NCBI GenBank assembly: GCA_022511445.1
Contig: JAFLVE010000016.1
Location: forward strand, 1-64,000
Reading direction: 5' to 3'
Origin: Clostridiales bacterium
Lineage (GTDB): Bacteria > Bacillota > Clostridia > Christensenellales > Pumilibacteraceae
Length of the DNA: 64,000 bases
The notes under the pieces were generated by a model. The model did no database searches, was not told where the DNA came from, and saw only the letters and a program-made list of their open reading frames with translations. Each line of letters begins with the position of its first letter. Within the stretch, counting starts at the first letter, position 1. The position numbers were made by a program, and so were the translations under genes. Shown one piece after another: positions 1 to 15,000 of this stretch.

Positions 1-3000
1 ATTGCAAAGTAGATTACGACTATTGCAAATATGCTCGCTACCGCCGCAAGTATGATGTCTATTGTTAGTAGCGTCCTGTCAAAGGCGGGTCCGATTGTAA
101 ACTCGTATCTCGCCTCAAGCGTTTCGTATCCGTCAACTACCACGCGCGCGACAAGTATATAATCACCGGCGGTTGTGGGTTTTTCCTTAAACTCTTTGTC
201 GGGATTGTTCTTGTCTATGTACGTGTACTCGACTTTACCTACCGCCGCTTCGCCCTTAGGATCGGGCGCGGTGTCACTATGCTCTTCCGACCAGTCTTCT
301 ATTGTAGGAGACGTATCGTTTACCCAATTGTTTTTGGACAGCTCTACAATGAACTCCGCCCTACTTGTTATCTCTATGGAATCGGGCGCGGAAGCACGGG
401 CTATGACGTAGTACGAGCCTACCTTCTTGGGCGCCTCGTTGCCGAGGGGCATGTCTGTTTCCGCGTCGTAGAATTCGTAGACGATAGTAATGTTAGGGTA
501 ATTGACCGAAGCGGTCGGCACACCCCAGCCGGGTTTATTCTTATCGCCGAGACGAAGGATATCGGAGATAGCTACCGACTGAGCCCACTTAATCTCGGAA
601 AGCCTTACCTCGAATTCCATCTCGCTCGTAAGATTCTGGCAGTACGTGGCTTCCGCCGTCGCAACAACGACGTACTTACCGGGCTTAGTCGGAATTTCCG
701 TGCCGTCGAGCTCCTCGCGCGTGTCGGCCTCGTAGTACTTATATGTAATCTTACTTTCGAGCGTGGTCGACGCCGTAGGTTTTGCCCAGCTGTTTTTCTC
801 TCCGAGGTAAAGCACGGGCGCGATTGTCACCGACTGAGCCCACTTATTTACGCGGTCGTAAATCGTAAGAATGGTGTAACCCCACTCCAGGTCGTCTCCG
901 TGGTCGGCGGCGGCGACGTTTTCTACGTGCGCGTACATCATGTAAATGCCGGGCGCTTTGGGAATGTAAAACGGTCTTGCGTATTTGCCATCGGAAACGG
1001 TAGTAACGTCGTCGCCCTCACCGAGCGCGTCGCCCGTCTTTTGGTACTGATCGTTGACAAACTCCGCAGGATAGAACTTAAAGTACACCTTACCGCGGGC
1101 GGGCGTACCGGTAGGCATTTTGAACGTGCCCTCGATATTTGCCGTCCAGTCCTCGATGTTAGGCGATTCTACCCAATAGTTTTTCACCTCGAGCGAGCCC
1201 TTAGGGAATACCTGGAATTTCCTGGTGGACGAGGTGCCCTTGTACATGCCGGGCGCCGCCTCTACCGATACGACCATAGTGTACCAGCCGATTTCCGCCG
1301 CTTCAAGGTTGTTTGTCGTGACCGTAGTTGCACCGCTGTTCGCGTCGTATGCCGAGCGGAACCATTCGGCGCCCGACGATTGACTCGTAATGACGATTGT
1401 CGTAACGCCGTACGTCGCGCGGCCCTCGGGCATATTCTCGTCCGGGTTAAAGCCGCCGCTGAACCAGGAAGCAATGTTGGGCTCTACAACCCAAGCGTTG
1501 GCGTCCTCGGTTACGTTAAAGGTGGTTTGTGCGTCGAACGCGGCATAGTTGCCGTTTGCGGCGACGTGCACCTTAAGCGTATACTCGCCGGAGGTAAGAG
1601 CGTTGAGCTTATTCTTTATCTCCGCGTCGACGTAGCCGTTGGAATCGAGAGTAAAGCCCGCAATCTTAAGCGTGTCGGCGGCGTAAACGCTGTACGTAAT
1701 CGTGCCGCCCGAACGCGCCTCTCCTACGAACTTATTGGTGATAAGATAGTTGTTCCAGCTCCAATCGCCTACGCCCGGCTGAATCTTGAACGAGTCGAGA
1801 AGCGCGCCTTCGATTGTGATGTAGAATACGTTTTTGTAGATTTTAGCGCTTTCCTCGTCCGCAAGTATGGGCTTGTAGTTATGGGTCGCGGGATCTGCAA
1901 CGACAAACTCCGCCTTGTAAGTACCCACGTTGACGGGCATGCCGGAAATTGCGCTCCAGGACCCGTTATCGAGCTTTTCGTAATACAAGAACTCGACCGT
2001 GCCGTACAGCGCCTTGGCTTCCGCCGCGACTGTCTTGCCGAACGTCCAGGTGTAGGTTTTAGTATCCTCCGTATAAGTCACGTCGTCGCCGACAAAGCAA
2101 GGCTTGCCGTCCTTTTCCCAACCGTTATCGGCGGTCTCGATTGTAAAGGGAACGCGGGTTGTAATAGTGGCTTGCTCGTCGCCGAGCATAGCCATAAGCT
2201 CCTCCTTAGAGGTTGCTTGGTCTACTATGCCGTTCCAGTTATCGTCGGCGGGAGTTGTGATTATCATGATATAGGAGCCGACGTTAAGCTCGTTTGACAG
2301 GCAGTCGCTTACCTCCTTTTTGCCCTTGTCGAAGGAAGAAGTCGTGCTCGTATCGATTGTTATGTACTTGACGACGGCCTCGCTTCCCGCCTCCACAATC
2401 ATGACGATGACGGTGTTGCCGTAGCGCGGCTTTACGCCGAGCCATTCGATATCCGATCCCCACTTCCAATTATGCGTGACGGAAGAGGTGCCCTTTTCGA
2501 CAAGGGTGTTCTCCGGCGCGGGAGCGGGATGAGTATCGTCGCCGTCGTCCCAGGAGTTGTCGCCCGGCGCTATTATAATCTGAAGCGTTACCGTCGCGCC
2601 GTAGTAATCGAGGGTCTCCTTAAGCGTGATTGCAATTGTGTACGGTCCGCTGGCAAGATTCTTAACACTGACCGCAAGCTCCGCGTTAAGCTTGGAAAGA
2701 CTCTTAATTCCGTTAACGGTGACGGAAGTAATATTGTCGCCGCTTAACGTATACGAAAGCTCGAAGTTGTCGATTTCCGCTCCGTCGCCCACCTCGGTAA
2801 TGTACGTGACGGGTTTAAGAGTTATCGCGTCGACGGTTGTGTTAAGCTCGCCGTCTTTGTTCTTTTGCCACTTGCCGCCGACAACGTTGTTTTGAGGAAG
2901 CTCGGTAAACGCGGCGTTGTATTTAAGGATAGTAAGCGAAAGATTCTTCTCCGCGTTGAGCACGGCGTAGTTGGGCGCTTCCGCGAAGATACGCACCGAA

Positions 3001-6000
3001 TACGTAGCGGGAGTCAATTTCTTGAGCTCCGCCTTAAATTCGGTAAACTCAAGACGGGCGTTGCCTATTTGACCGTTGGTGTCCGCATTGAATATGGTGA
3101 AGTAAACCACGCTGCCGTCGGCCTGAGCCTTGATGTCGCCGATAAGCTCTATCCACTTATCCTCGTCTCCGTCTACCTCGTAGCCCTTTAACACCGTGTA
3201 GTAAACATTGGCGGTATCCTTGGGCGAGTGGTCTTTCACCCATTCGTTTGCCGCGAAGTTGACGGTAAACGTGGTCGTATAGATAGAAACCGCGGCATAC
3301 AAACCTTTTACGCTTTCCGCTACTTGTGCCGAAAGAGTATAGCTGCGCTCGCTTGCATTAAGCTCTCCAAGTTTAGCTTTCACACCTTCTTCGTCAAGGT
3401 TGGTGTAGTTTACATTATTGCCGCTGATTGCGTACTTAATATTGCCGAAGAGCACCTCGCCCGCGGTAAACGCACCCTCGTGCATACCGTAGCTAAAGCT
3501 TGTTACCGAAGGAAGAATAGGCGTGCCGTCGGACGCGGTTTTCCAGCCGTTTTCCGCTTTGCTTATCTGGAAGGTCGCCCATCCGTCGACGCCGCCTAGG
3601 CTCGCGCCGCCCTCCGCCTTGGCGTAGAGATGGTACACCCCGTTATTGGAATTGGGTTTTAAGTATTTAAGAAGCTTGATAACCTTTTCGTCGGTTACGA
3701 CGCCGTCTACAAGCTTGATTGCATTCAAAGCGGCGATATCTTCCGCCTTTATGATAACGTTTTCGGCGCCGTCGGCGTCAAAGTCGCCGAGCGTAAGCGG
3801 TTGTTCAAGCGAATTGCCTTTCATAATAGCAAAGGTTACTTCGCCCTTGCTGCGCGCCGAGCCTTGGAACAGGTTGACTGCGGGGTCGTATCCGCTCCAC
3901 TTCCATCCGATAACGCCGGGCATGGTTACCCATTCGTTTACGCCCGCGCCTATCTCGAACAGATAGTAGCCGACTATTCCGCCGTAGTTACCGTCCTTGT
4001 CGTCGGGAACCTCCGCCTTTAACCAATACTTGCCGGCTTCCGCACCGTGGGTCGTCGCCCACACGACGGACCCTGCGGGACCTTCGGTATTTCCTACTTC
4101 CTTATCCTCGTCGCCGGCCGTGATGTCTGCAAATGTATATTCTACCGTATTGGCGCCGAATCTTGCCTGCGACGCGGGGCGCGCGGTAGAGCTACCGAAC
4201 TTCCAGCCGTCTACGTACGGAGCGAGGCTCCACCCGTTCTTCGCCTTTTTGACATAGAAGTCAAAGGTCTTATCTGCGAGCGCGTCGTAGTTTTCGGTCG
4301 AGCCTACGGACACGGTGATCGTGTACGCGCCCTCCAAAGCGTTACGCGCCTTTAGCTTGCTTTCGAGAACGTCCAAGCTGTTTGCGCTGACTTCCTTAAC
4401 GGACGACTGTTTGTTAAGCTCGTAGTCGATAGTCATCTGCATGGCGAGCTGTTCGCGGCCGTTTGAATCGCGGTAAGTAACGGAAAGCGTGGCGGAATCG
4501 CCTTGCGTGGGTATAGGCAGGGAGATGACCGTATCTATATTGGATACTACGTTATCCCATACCCAGCCGAATCTGTTCGCCCAGATATCCTTTTCGGTCT
4601 GCTCCCACTTGTTAAACTCGCTGAGCTCGCCGAACTTTTTGCCTACCGAAAGCGCGGAGTCTTCCTGCCAGCTGTTTTTCGCCTTGCTTATAACAAGCCT
4701 TACGGAGTCGACAAGCGAGGTGTAGGTATCGTCCTCATTCACGATTGCGGTAAGTACGTACGTCTTGGCGCCGTAAACCCTTACGTGCTCGTTGAGGTCG
4801 TCCACCTTCCTTCCGTCGACGGTAAACTCTACCGTGCCGTACAGAGGCTTGAACTTACCGAATATATCGGACAGATCGTCGCCGAAGCTTCTGTTGATAT
4901 CCGTATCGTCATCGGCGGGCGGCGTGCTTGTGCCGTTACCCAGCTTTGACACCCATTCGTTAACGGACTTTTCGATTTTGACGATAACCGAGTATGTAAG
5001 CTCTTGGTGATTGTCGTCGCCGCTTATAAACGCCCTAAGCGTATAGTCGCCGGGATTTTGCTTCTTGAGCGCGGTAATCATCTCCTCCCACGAATCGTAA
5101 GGCGTAGGACGAGCGCCGCTGTCCGCAAGCGTGTATTGAATGCCCTTGCCCCAATCGCCGTAGTTCTTGTCGTCGTTTACTACCGGCTTTTTGGGAGTCT
5201 TTTCGGTCGGGGGATTTTCTCTCTCGTTAAAGTACCAGACGTACTGCAAGCCGTCGGTTAGCGCGGTGGCGGCGTTCCAGGTCGCAGTCTGCTTGCTTAC
5301 CTGCAGGAATCTTATCATAGGCTCGGGCGCCGTGTAATCGCCCGTTGCCGCAATAGTCACGGTCAAAGTGTAGTTGCCCGCGCCAATCGTTTTGGTAAGA
5401 TAGGCGATTAACTCGTCGAAAGCCTGCTCGTTGGGAGACTTACCGTCATGCTCGTTGTAGCGCCCCGCCTCGAACTTTGCTTTTTCATCGCCGTTTTGAG
5501 TTAACGAGTACACAATGGTATTTTCGCCGTACAGGGCTTCGGGCATGGTAAGAAGCGAAGAAGCAAACGAACCCCACTCCCAGTTTACGCTTCCGGGAGC
5601 GAACGAAGCGGTCCATTCGTTTTTGTACTGAGATAGCGTTATCGTGCAGGTCGAGAACAGCTCCACATAGTCGGCGTTATACAAGCCAAGCGCCGTGTCG
5701 AGAAGAGAGCTCGGGGTTACGTTTCTATAGTAGCCGCCGCCGATATAAGCGTTTACGGTAAACGTGCCGTTACGGATTAAGGCAAGCTCTTTTTTGAGAT
5801 CCTCGACGTCGATAGTATATTTGCCGTAGTCGGTGCCCGCTTGATAAATATCGAAGCGCAAAAGGTCGAAGGGACTTCCGCCGCCGATATTGACGTACCG
5901 CACGTCCGACGTGGGAATGGGGAATACGGATATATTCACGCTGCCGTTGCCGATATAGTCCTCGAGTCCCTTTTTGCCGGTACGCGCATTTTCCGACCAT

Positions 6001-9000
6001 TCGGTAGGTATAAGGTTGATAATTATTCTGCACGAGCTGGAAACGCCGCTGTAGTTGGTTGCCGAGTCTATAGTAAAGTTAAGCGTATGCTCGCCCGCGG
6101 AAAGATTTATAAGCCTGTCGTTTAATGCGTCCGCGTCGCTGCAAGCGGCGCCGTCAAGCGTAATAATAAGCTTGTCGTTACCAGCTTTCGCTTTGGGAAT
6201 AACAACCGAAATCGTCTGCTTGCGGAGATACGTCCAGGTGTAGCCGTCGTCCCAATCGACGAGGGTATCGCCTACGTACGAATCTATCCATTCGTTTTGA
6301 ATACTGCTTATATATAGATAGCATTGCTTTTCCGTTAAGCCCTCGTAGTTAGCCGTTTCCAAAACCTTGTACGTTACGATGTAGTTGGTGGCGATAGCGT
6401 TAAGGGAATTGATAAACTTGCCGAACTTAACGGTACCGTTAAGGCTGTCGTAATCGTAAGTACCGCCGTCGGTATCGCTAACTCTTATATCGATAGGAGC
6501 GTCGTAGTCCTTTACGGAGATATTCAGGTTGTCGTCGACTATGCTTCCGAAGGTGCCCGTGTATCTTTCCTCGAGCGTTTCGTTCCACTGCGGCTTTGCG
6601 CGCAAAACGTTAACGACAAGCGTGTAGGAAAGCGACGAGTAGCTCTTGTCGCCCGGAACATAGTCGGCAACGATAGTATACGCGCCCGCAACGTACTGTC
6701 CGTCGTCTGCGGTAAGCCTGCTCTTCAGCCAGGACACCACTTCGTCGCGGGTGCCCTTTTCGCCGGAGCGAGTCACTTCTTCCTCTAAATAGCTGTTCCT
6801 ATAAGTCAGGGTGTACTTAGTCACGCCGTCATCTTTGCCGACGGGGATATCCAGTCCGTCGAACGACGCGCCCATATCGTCTGCGTTGTTTACGTAATTG
6901 AACTCGACCGTTTTGGAAGTCGCATCGCCCAGCTTATCCTGGTTTTTCCACAAGCTCTTTGTGCCGGTAATGATAAGCTCGGTCTTAACCTTAAGTCCTT
7001 TATAGTTATCCGTCTCCGCAACGACGGTATAGAATACGTACGCCCCGTTATCGTTGGCGCCGAGACTCTTAATCCACTCTATAAGCTCCGCAACGGAGGT
7101 TACGGGAACGCCGTTGTGCTTGAGGGCGTCCTCGCCGCTCTCGTCGTAGAATACAACGTCGCCGTGCTTTGCGGAAGGCGGAGTTGCGTTTTGTATCGCG
7201 TTTACGATATTGTCCTTTTCGGAATACTGAGCGGAGTATCTGTCGCCGAGCTTGTTGTACAGCTCGTTATCCGCCTGCTTTACCGTGACGGTGTATACCG
7301 TTTCAAACTCGTTGTAGTTGATAAGGTCGTAGCCGCTGCCCGCCGCGGCGGAAACGGTAATTACGTACCTGCCCGCGTTGACGCGAGGCTCTTCGCTTGT
7401 CAGGTATTTAACAAGCTCGCCAAACTCGGTGTAAGGCGAAGAGGACGCACCGCCGTCGGTGCTTAAGTGGTAAACGAGCGTTACGGCGTTGTTGCTAAGG
7501 TCATGCGCCGCGGGCCTTATAAGCTTACCGCTCTTGACCGAAGCGTCGTCGTCCCATACCCACTCTACGTCGGCGGGAGTTTTTCCGTCGTCCCAAACGA
7601 AGTCCGCCTTGGCGATATGTACGGTGACCAAACGCTGAACGGTAACGTAGTTGACGCATTCCACCTTGATTGTTACTTGGTAGTCGCCTGCGTTTTGCTC
7701 GCGGAGCTTGGCGAGCATATCGCCGAATTTTTTGTACGAGTCTATGCCCGTAATGGAGTAAGTGAATTCGATTTTCTCCTTATCGCTGTCCAAAACGGTT
7801 TTGACTTCGATATCTTTGAAGTCCTTCGAGGTGCTCGGACCCCAGACCCACTCTACTCTACCGTCGGGCTCGGTTACAACCTCGAACTCGGCGAAGTCGA
7901 CCTTGATAAGCGTCGATTTTGTAAGCGAGGTGTAGTCGGCGGTTTCGGCAACCGCAACGGTTATCTTGTACTCGGTATCGCTCGCCGCAAGCGCTTTAAG
8001 CGCTTTGAGAAGATTTTGAAGGTCGCTTGCGTTTTTCACGCCGCCCGTAACGCTTACGGAAATAGGGTCGCCGACGGGCGCGTTAGTGCCGGATACGACA
8101 ATGGTGTAAGTAAGACCGTTACTCATATCCAACGCCGCGGCGTTATAGAGCTTGGAGGTTTCGAGGCTGTCCTTACCCCAGGTCCACTCCAGTCTGTCTT
8201 CCGGCTCGTTGCCGTTGTCCCAGTCGTTTGCATGTCTCGAGACGGTGAACGGCACGGTAATGCTAAGCGCCTTGTAATTGGTGTTTTCGGGCGCGGTCGC
8301 AATCATTATATAATTGCCGGGGTGAGCCTTGGTAAGATCGGTCACTTCCTCGCCGTCCTGCGTCCAAGCGCCGTTTACGAACTGCGCGGGATAGTACTTG
8401 TAGGTTATCTCGCCCGTATCGACGGTGGCGGTCGAGGTTGTAAGCTTTCCTGTGGTCTTGCCGTCGTACACCCAGCCTTCTATCGAGGGCGGGTTGCCCT
8501 TCCAAGAGTTTTCCGCCTTTTCTACGGCAAAGCGAACGTTTTGCGTAACCGCCTCGAAGTTGTTGTTCTCGTCGTCCGCCGCCCTTGCCAAAAGGTTGTA
8601 GCTGCCTGCGTCGAGGTTGTTGAGCTTATTCAAAAGCTCTTCCGCGGTAAGCCCGATATAGCCCGTTACGTCCGTATCGATATTGCCGCCCGCGCCTACG
8701 GTCTGAACGGTGTACTTGACAACGCCGAAGTTGGCCTCGCCGCCCGTGAACAGAGAAGCGTTAAAGCTGCCGTACACCCAGCCGCTTATCTGCGTGTTCT
8801 TGTTGCTCTTCCAAGCGTTTGACGCAGTCGATATAACAAACTCGGTGCAAGAATACAGCTCGGCGTAATCGGTAGTGCCGCGCACATACGCTACAAAGTA
8901 ATAGGTATCGCAGTCGAGGCTGTTAAGGTAAGCCGTGACTGTCATCTGAACGCTACCCACGCTTACCGTGTCGGTGATATTGTTAAACGTTACGCCGCTG

Positions 9001-12000
9001 CCGCTCTCTTTTGCTTCGAGGAATGCCTGCGAGGAATCGATTCTTGCGGTAAAGATGCCGTAATCGACCTGTTTATTGTCCAAAGGATAGCTCGGAACGC
9101 CCGCCGCAAAGTTGGACGACGCTTCAAACTGCGAATACTTAAACGAGGACAGCCTCGGTGAATTCGTCCAGGAATTGGCGCGCTGCGATACGTTAAACGT
9201 TATGGGATATTCGAGGTCCTCGTAGTTATCGGTACCTTCGAGCGTTACCGTTAACGTATACGTGCCGAACTTCAGTCCGTTAAAGAAGGAGACAAGGCTC
9301 GACACTTGGTCGGAGGTAAACGGACTGCCATGCGCTACTCCGCCGCTAGTCAGCGTGTAGGTAATCTTTTTGGACGGGTCCTCGTCGAACGCCGCAACGC
9401 CCGCGGTGAAGTTGCCCACGGCAAAGTTGCTGTACACCCAACCCGTCATGCCCGGAGTGGTTGTCCAGCGGTTGTCCGCCTTAGATACGACTACCGTCGT
9501 TTCGTAGGTAAGCTCTTCGTAGTTGTCCGTACCCTCGAGTTCCGCCGTGAGAATGTAGCTCGCGACCTTTAATGCGGTAAGGTATTGTTTAAGCTCGGTT
9601 GTCCCGATGTCGGACGCCTTGAACGTCTTCAATAGCTGTCCGGCATGGTTGTCGTCGCCCTCTACGCTGTAAAGCTTATAGACAACGTCGCCGCCGCCGG
9701 GGTGCTTGGAAACGCCTGCGCGGAATAGATTCGTCGTAAAGCCGCGGTACGCCCAGCCAGTAAGAACGGGCATGGTCGTCCAGGAGTTGGCGCTTTTAGT
9801 AATGCCGAACGAAATATCGTAAGTAAACTCGTTGTAGTTGTCGTCGCCCGCAACGGAAATGCCGACGGTGTAGTTGCCGACGCCCAAACCGTTGAGCTTA
9901 TTCGCAAGATCGACCGTGTTCGCGTAGAAGGTAAGTACGACGTTCTTGCTTTCGTCCTCGGTTTTATACACCTCGTACTTAACGCCGTTTACGCCGCCGA
10001 ATACGGGCACGCCTGCGATAAAGTCGGTCGAGGCATAGTTGCCGTACGTCCAGCCCGTTATTCTCGGCGTAGTAGTCCAGGAGTTGGACGCCTTGGAAAC
10101 CTTAAAGGAAATTTCGTACTTAAAGTCGTTATAATTAACGCCGTCGCCGTTAAGGGTTATATCTATCGTGTAGTCGCCGACGCCCAAACCGTTGAGCTTT
10201 GCCTTAAGCTCCTCGGTTATACTGCCCGAAGTAAAGGTTATCTCGGTGCCGCGCACCTTGTAAACAACCTCGCTTTCCGCTCCGAGCACGGGCACGCCCG
10301 CGGTAAAGCCGGACTCGGTAAAGCTGCCGTACACCCAACCCACCATTCTCGGCGTGGTCTTCCAAGCGTTGTCCGCCTTGGATACGACTACCGTCGTTTC
10401 GTAGCTCAAGTCGGCATAGTTTTTATCGCCCTCGAGGAACGCGTAAAGCGTGTATGATTTAGGCGGCAAATTATTCAGTTTATTAAACAGCGTCTCTCCC
10501 GCCAAATCCGCCGCGGACGTCCATTCGGCAATAGGCGATTTGCCTTCCCCTTTTGCGCCGTCGTAAAGCTCGTATTTTATCTGCTTTCCTGCGGCGACGT
10601 ATTCGGCAACGCCCGTGCGGAACAAGGCTGTGTTAAAGCCGCGGTACGCCCAACCGGTAAGACCGGGCGTAGTAGTCCAGGAGTTGGACTTGCTCGATAC
10701 GGTAAACGTTACGGTGTCGGTAAAAGCCGGATAGCCGGTGCCCGCCGCGATAGATATATCTATCGTGTAGCTGCCGACCGACAGCTTGTTAAGCTCCGCC
10801 GCAACGGATTGAATGGTGACGTCTCCGCCGAACTCTATGTTTTGATTGCGCACGACGTACTTAACCGCTTTCTCGCCGCCGAAAATAGGCACGCCCGCGG
10901 TAAAGTTACTCACGTCAAAGCCGTCGTATATCCAGCCCAACATATTAGGCTTGGTTACCCAACCGTTGGACGCTTGGCTTACGACTACCGTGGTGGTGTA
11001 CACCAAGTCCTCGTAGTTATCGGTGCCCTCGAGCTTAACGTAGAAGGTGTACGACTTGGGCGCCAACTGCTTAAGCTTATTAACAAGCTCCTCGCCGGAC
11101 ATATCCTCCGCGAAGAACGGACCTACCGCCTTTTCCGCGCTCTTGCCCGCCTCGGTGTCTGGATTTACGTTTTCGCCGACGTAGAGCGTGTACGTAATTT
11201 TTTTGTTATTCTTGTCCTCGTCGAAATTTGCGGCGCCCGCGCGGAAATTGGCGGCGGTAAAGCTGCCGAAGTCCCAGCCCGTCATGCCCGGAGTGGTCGT
11301 CCAGGTGTTAGTCGCCTTCGACACCACTACCGTCATGGAATAATCGAGGTCGCCGTAATCGCCGGTGCCTTCGAGAAGCGCGTAGAAGGTGTACCTGCCC
11401 GCGCCGAGCTTGTTATTGATTTCGTCGCCGCTCGGCATGGTAGATTGAGTGAACGGACCGAAAACAATCTTCGCGCTCGAATCCGCGGCGGAGGGATCGA
11501 CGTTATCGCCGCTGTAAATCGTGTATTTTACGTTTTCCTGCTTGCCGTATGCGGGTATGCCGGCGCGGAAGTTTTCCGCGGTGTAGCCCTTATACGGACC
11601 GCCGGTAAGAGCGGGGGTGGTCGTCCAGCGGTTGCTTATGGATATAACGTTAAAGGTGGAATAGCGCGCGTCGGGCGTCAAGAACTCGCTCACGTTGCCG
11701 TCCGCTCTCGGCGCAATGTAGCTGCCGAGGTAGTACGTTCCCGCGGGGAGCGCCTTTAACACCTTTGCTATGGTATTGTTTCCGTCGTCGACTATCTTGT
11801 TGTCCTTAATGGTAAAGTACGCGCCGTAAGAGGTGTCGTCGATACCCGCTTGGGGCGTTTCGCTTATCTTCACCCATGTATAAGTCCCGTTTTCCTCGTC
11901 CTTCGTGCCTATGCGGAAATATATATCCGCGCCGGTAAACTTGAGACCGTATCTTATTACGTTGACGTTGATATTAAATCCGTCGTACGCCCAGGAGGAA

Positions 12001-15000
12001 ATGGAGGGCGCGACAGTCCAATCGTTTACCGCGGGAACGATATCGAAGTAGACGAAAAGCTTGGTGCCGTCGTCGGAAATCTTAAAGTATTTCTCGTAGA
12101 ACGCTTTAATCTCTTGCTCGGTCGGAATCCCGTCGGACACTATACCGTCCGTGGGCAAGCCTTTTATACTCCAGCGCGCAAGCACGGGATCGTTAAGCGT
12201 AAGCGTAACCGAAGCGCCCTTTCTTACATTGATATAATCCTTTTTGGGCGTGCTCTCCCCGAGCGCGTCGTCAAACGAGGAACGGTAGTAGCGGCTGTAC
12301 GGAACCTCGGTATACACGGGCGAGCCGGTATACGTAACGTTTTGGAAGTATTGAGGATGCTCCGTTTCGACGATATATTCGTAGATGTCAAGGAGCTTCA
12401 TCTCGGTGTAAACGGTTGTTCTGAAGCCGTGAAGCGTTCTGTCGGACTCGCTCGCGCCGCCTACCGTAACGTAGTTTTTGGCTTCTATGCAGTAGTAAAC
12501 GGTGTACGTGCTTGTGGAAACAAGGGACTTTCTCATCGTTTCGTAGTTGACGTACAAAGCGCTTCCCGAGCCCTCGAGGTTATACGTAAACAAAACCTCG
12601 CTCGCATAATAATCGGACTTTGCTTTGTCGGTTGCCCAATAACCCGTACTGGCATTTATATCGCCGTTTCGCACGCTCTCGAGCGCCGCTTTTTGCGCGT
12701 CTATGCTGTCGTGCAGTTTTTCGGCATACTCGTTGGTGCCCTCGACAACCAAGGGATAAGCGTTAACCCACTTATCTATTTCCTTTTGAGAGTCGGGCTC
12801 GGGCGTGACCAAAGCGCCGCGGAGCGTTTCGTGAATGCTCTTTAATGTGCCGCCGTCGAAGGGCTTGGGCAAAACGTTAATGGTATACGTTGCGCCCACC
12901 GCGCCGTACGATTTGTCCGTGCCGTCTTCCTTTACCGAAACGGCGCTGCCGTGAAGGACAAGCGTGTACGTTCCGGCGGGCATGGAGGAATTTATGTAAT
13001 AAGGCAAGCGGCTTACAAGCTTATCGTTCGCCTTGGAGGGTTTGCCGTCATCGCCCAATACGTAGACGTTTTCGCCCTGGGTTATAATCTCGGCGTTTTT
13101 GCCGTCGACTGGCGCATACGATAAATCGAATGTGATTGTGCCTACGTCGTTACCGTACTTAAGCACGGGAGTTGCAACCGAAATGCCGTCGGTGTAAGTA
13201 AAGGTGGCGTTTGCAAGCGGCGAGTACGAAGTATCGCTGTCCTCGTGCCCTTCCTCTACAAACATGTTCGTCTGCATGACGATATACCACCGCTTTGTTA
13301 TACGGAAGGAATAGTCGCCCTTGCCCGCAACGGTAAGTCCCCTTACCGAATCGGACATATCGTTGTAATTGGTATCTTCGTTATCGCCGTAATAGAATAT
13401 ATAGTTGGTTTGATTGACAACGCCGGTGGTGTACGGCACCTGAACGACGAACGTTGCGGTGTAAGAGCCGGAGTTTACAAACGAAAGTCCGTTTCTCGAC
13501 AGAATGTCGTAGTGCGGATTGGTTATCGTGGAAGTGCCGCCGTCCGCGCTCGGCTTTTCGCCCACAAGCTTTATCGTGATGTTGGGGTTTTCCTTGTTCT
13601 CGCCGTTGTAGAAGGCGTAGGCGTTGGTAACCTCTTTTATATCGGGCTCCTCGTAGCTGTCTCCCTTTTGGGAAAGATACCAGCCCTCGTTGTAGCCGTA
13701 CAGCGTGGTTTTTTCGCCGAGAAGAAGATTGGAGTCGTCGTCGCCGTAGGCAAATGCGGGAACGTCGTCCAAGCTCATAAGGTTTATCTTGGCGCGGTCT
13801 ACAACAACGTCCGCGGCAAAATACTCGGGATACTTATCGAGGAATTCTTCCGACCACTCGCCCCACTTGGAAGCAAGCATTATATTAAACTTGTAAGAGC
13901 CGGCGTTTTTAACGTAGGTCGGTTTGGAAGGAGTTTGATTGTCGGGGAAAAGGAAGCTCGCAAGCGACACGGCGTAGTCGTTGCCGAGTCCGAGCACCGT
14001 CATATAATCTATATACTCCGTAGCGCCGTCGCCTATCTTTTTGGTTACGTTTCCGGAGAAGCTGTACTCCTTATCGTAAGTAAAGTGTGCGCCGTCCTCC
14101 GTGCTGTCGTAGGTGCCGTTGCTGTCGAAAGTCTTATTAAAGATATTTTTCGGCCTTGCGATATTTTTGGTGTAAAGGTCGATTTTTGTTGTGGAAGATC
14201 CGAGGGTAATCGTGCCTTCGTACGAAGCTTTTTTCTCGGCGGTATAAGCGTCGCTACCGTACCAGACGGTAGAGCTCATATTGGACAGAAGGGGCGACGT
14301 ATGTTTGTTCGATTCATCACCTACTTCCCATTTACCGTCCCACTGCTTAACGTTATTATACGTATATCCCGTCAGCCTCTTGGTATAGGTAAATTGTTTA
14401 TCGGTAGCCGTAAACTCGGGGTTTTCCACGTAGTCGGTATCGTTAAAGAAGCGGGTCGCCATATCGCTGTATCCGCCTTTAATCGAAACGCTGTAATCGG
14501 GGTCCTCGTTATCTACGTGCGCTATTATAGGTATTTGGTAGTGCACGTTACCCGTCGGCCACGGGATATTACGGTGATTTGTTTCGTACTTCTTGTAAAG
14601 AGCGTTATCCTCAAAAACAACGTGACGGGTACCTACCGTTCCGAAAGCGTTGGCGGCGATAGTAAAGTAGTCCGTTGAGGAATAAGAGCCGTCGGCGCCC
14701 TTCTTTTCATGGAAATATAACCACTGCACCAAGGTGCTGTCGGAATTGCCGGCAAAGGCACTGGCGCCGATTGTGGTTGCGTACGTTTCGAAATATTCCA
14801 CGTGAGAGCCGTTAAACGCAGACGTGCCTATTGCGGTACAAGAGGCGGGAGTTATCGCCCTTCTGCACCAAGTGCCGTTCGCAAAGTTATCGGCTATATC
14901 GTAAGTAACGTTTGCGCCTGCGGTAAACGGATTTTTGTATTTATTTGCGTCGCAGTCGAGATAATCGTATCTTATTCCCTTTCTGCGGTCGCTATTCTCG

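Noticed and set aside
279-2297. Long plus-strand ORF (672 residues) and others such as 7467-8822 and 13245-14678
   Set aside because: These are shadows of the giant minus-strand gene, whose repeated Gly/Thr/Val-rich codons keep the opposite strand free of stops. They have no ribosome-binding sites and a composition typical of shadows (many Arg, Val, Gly).
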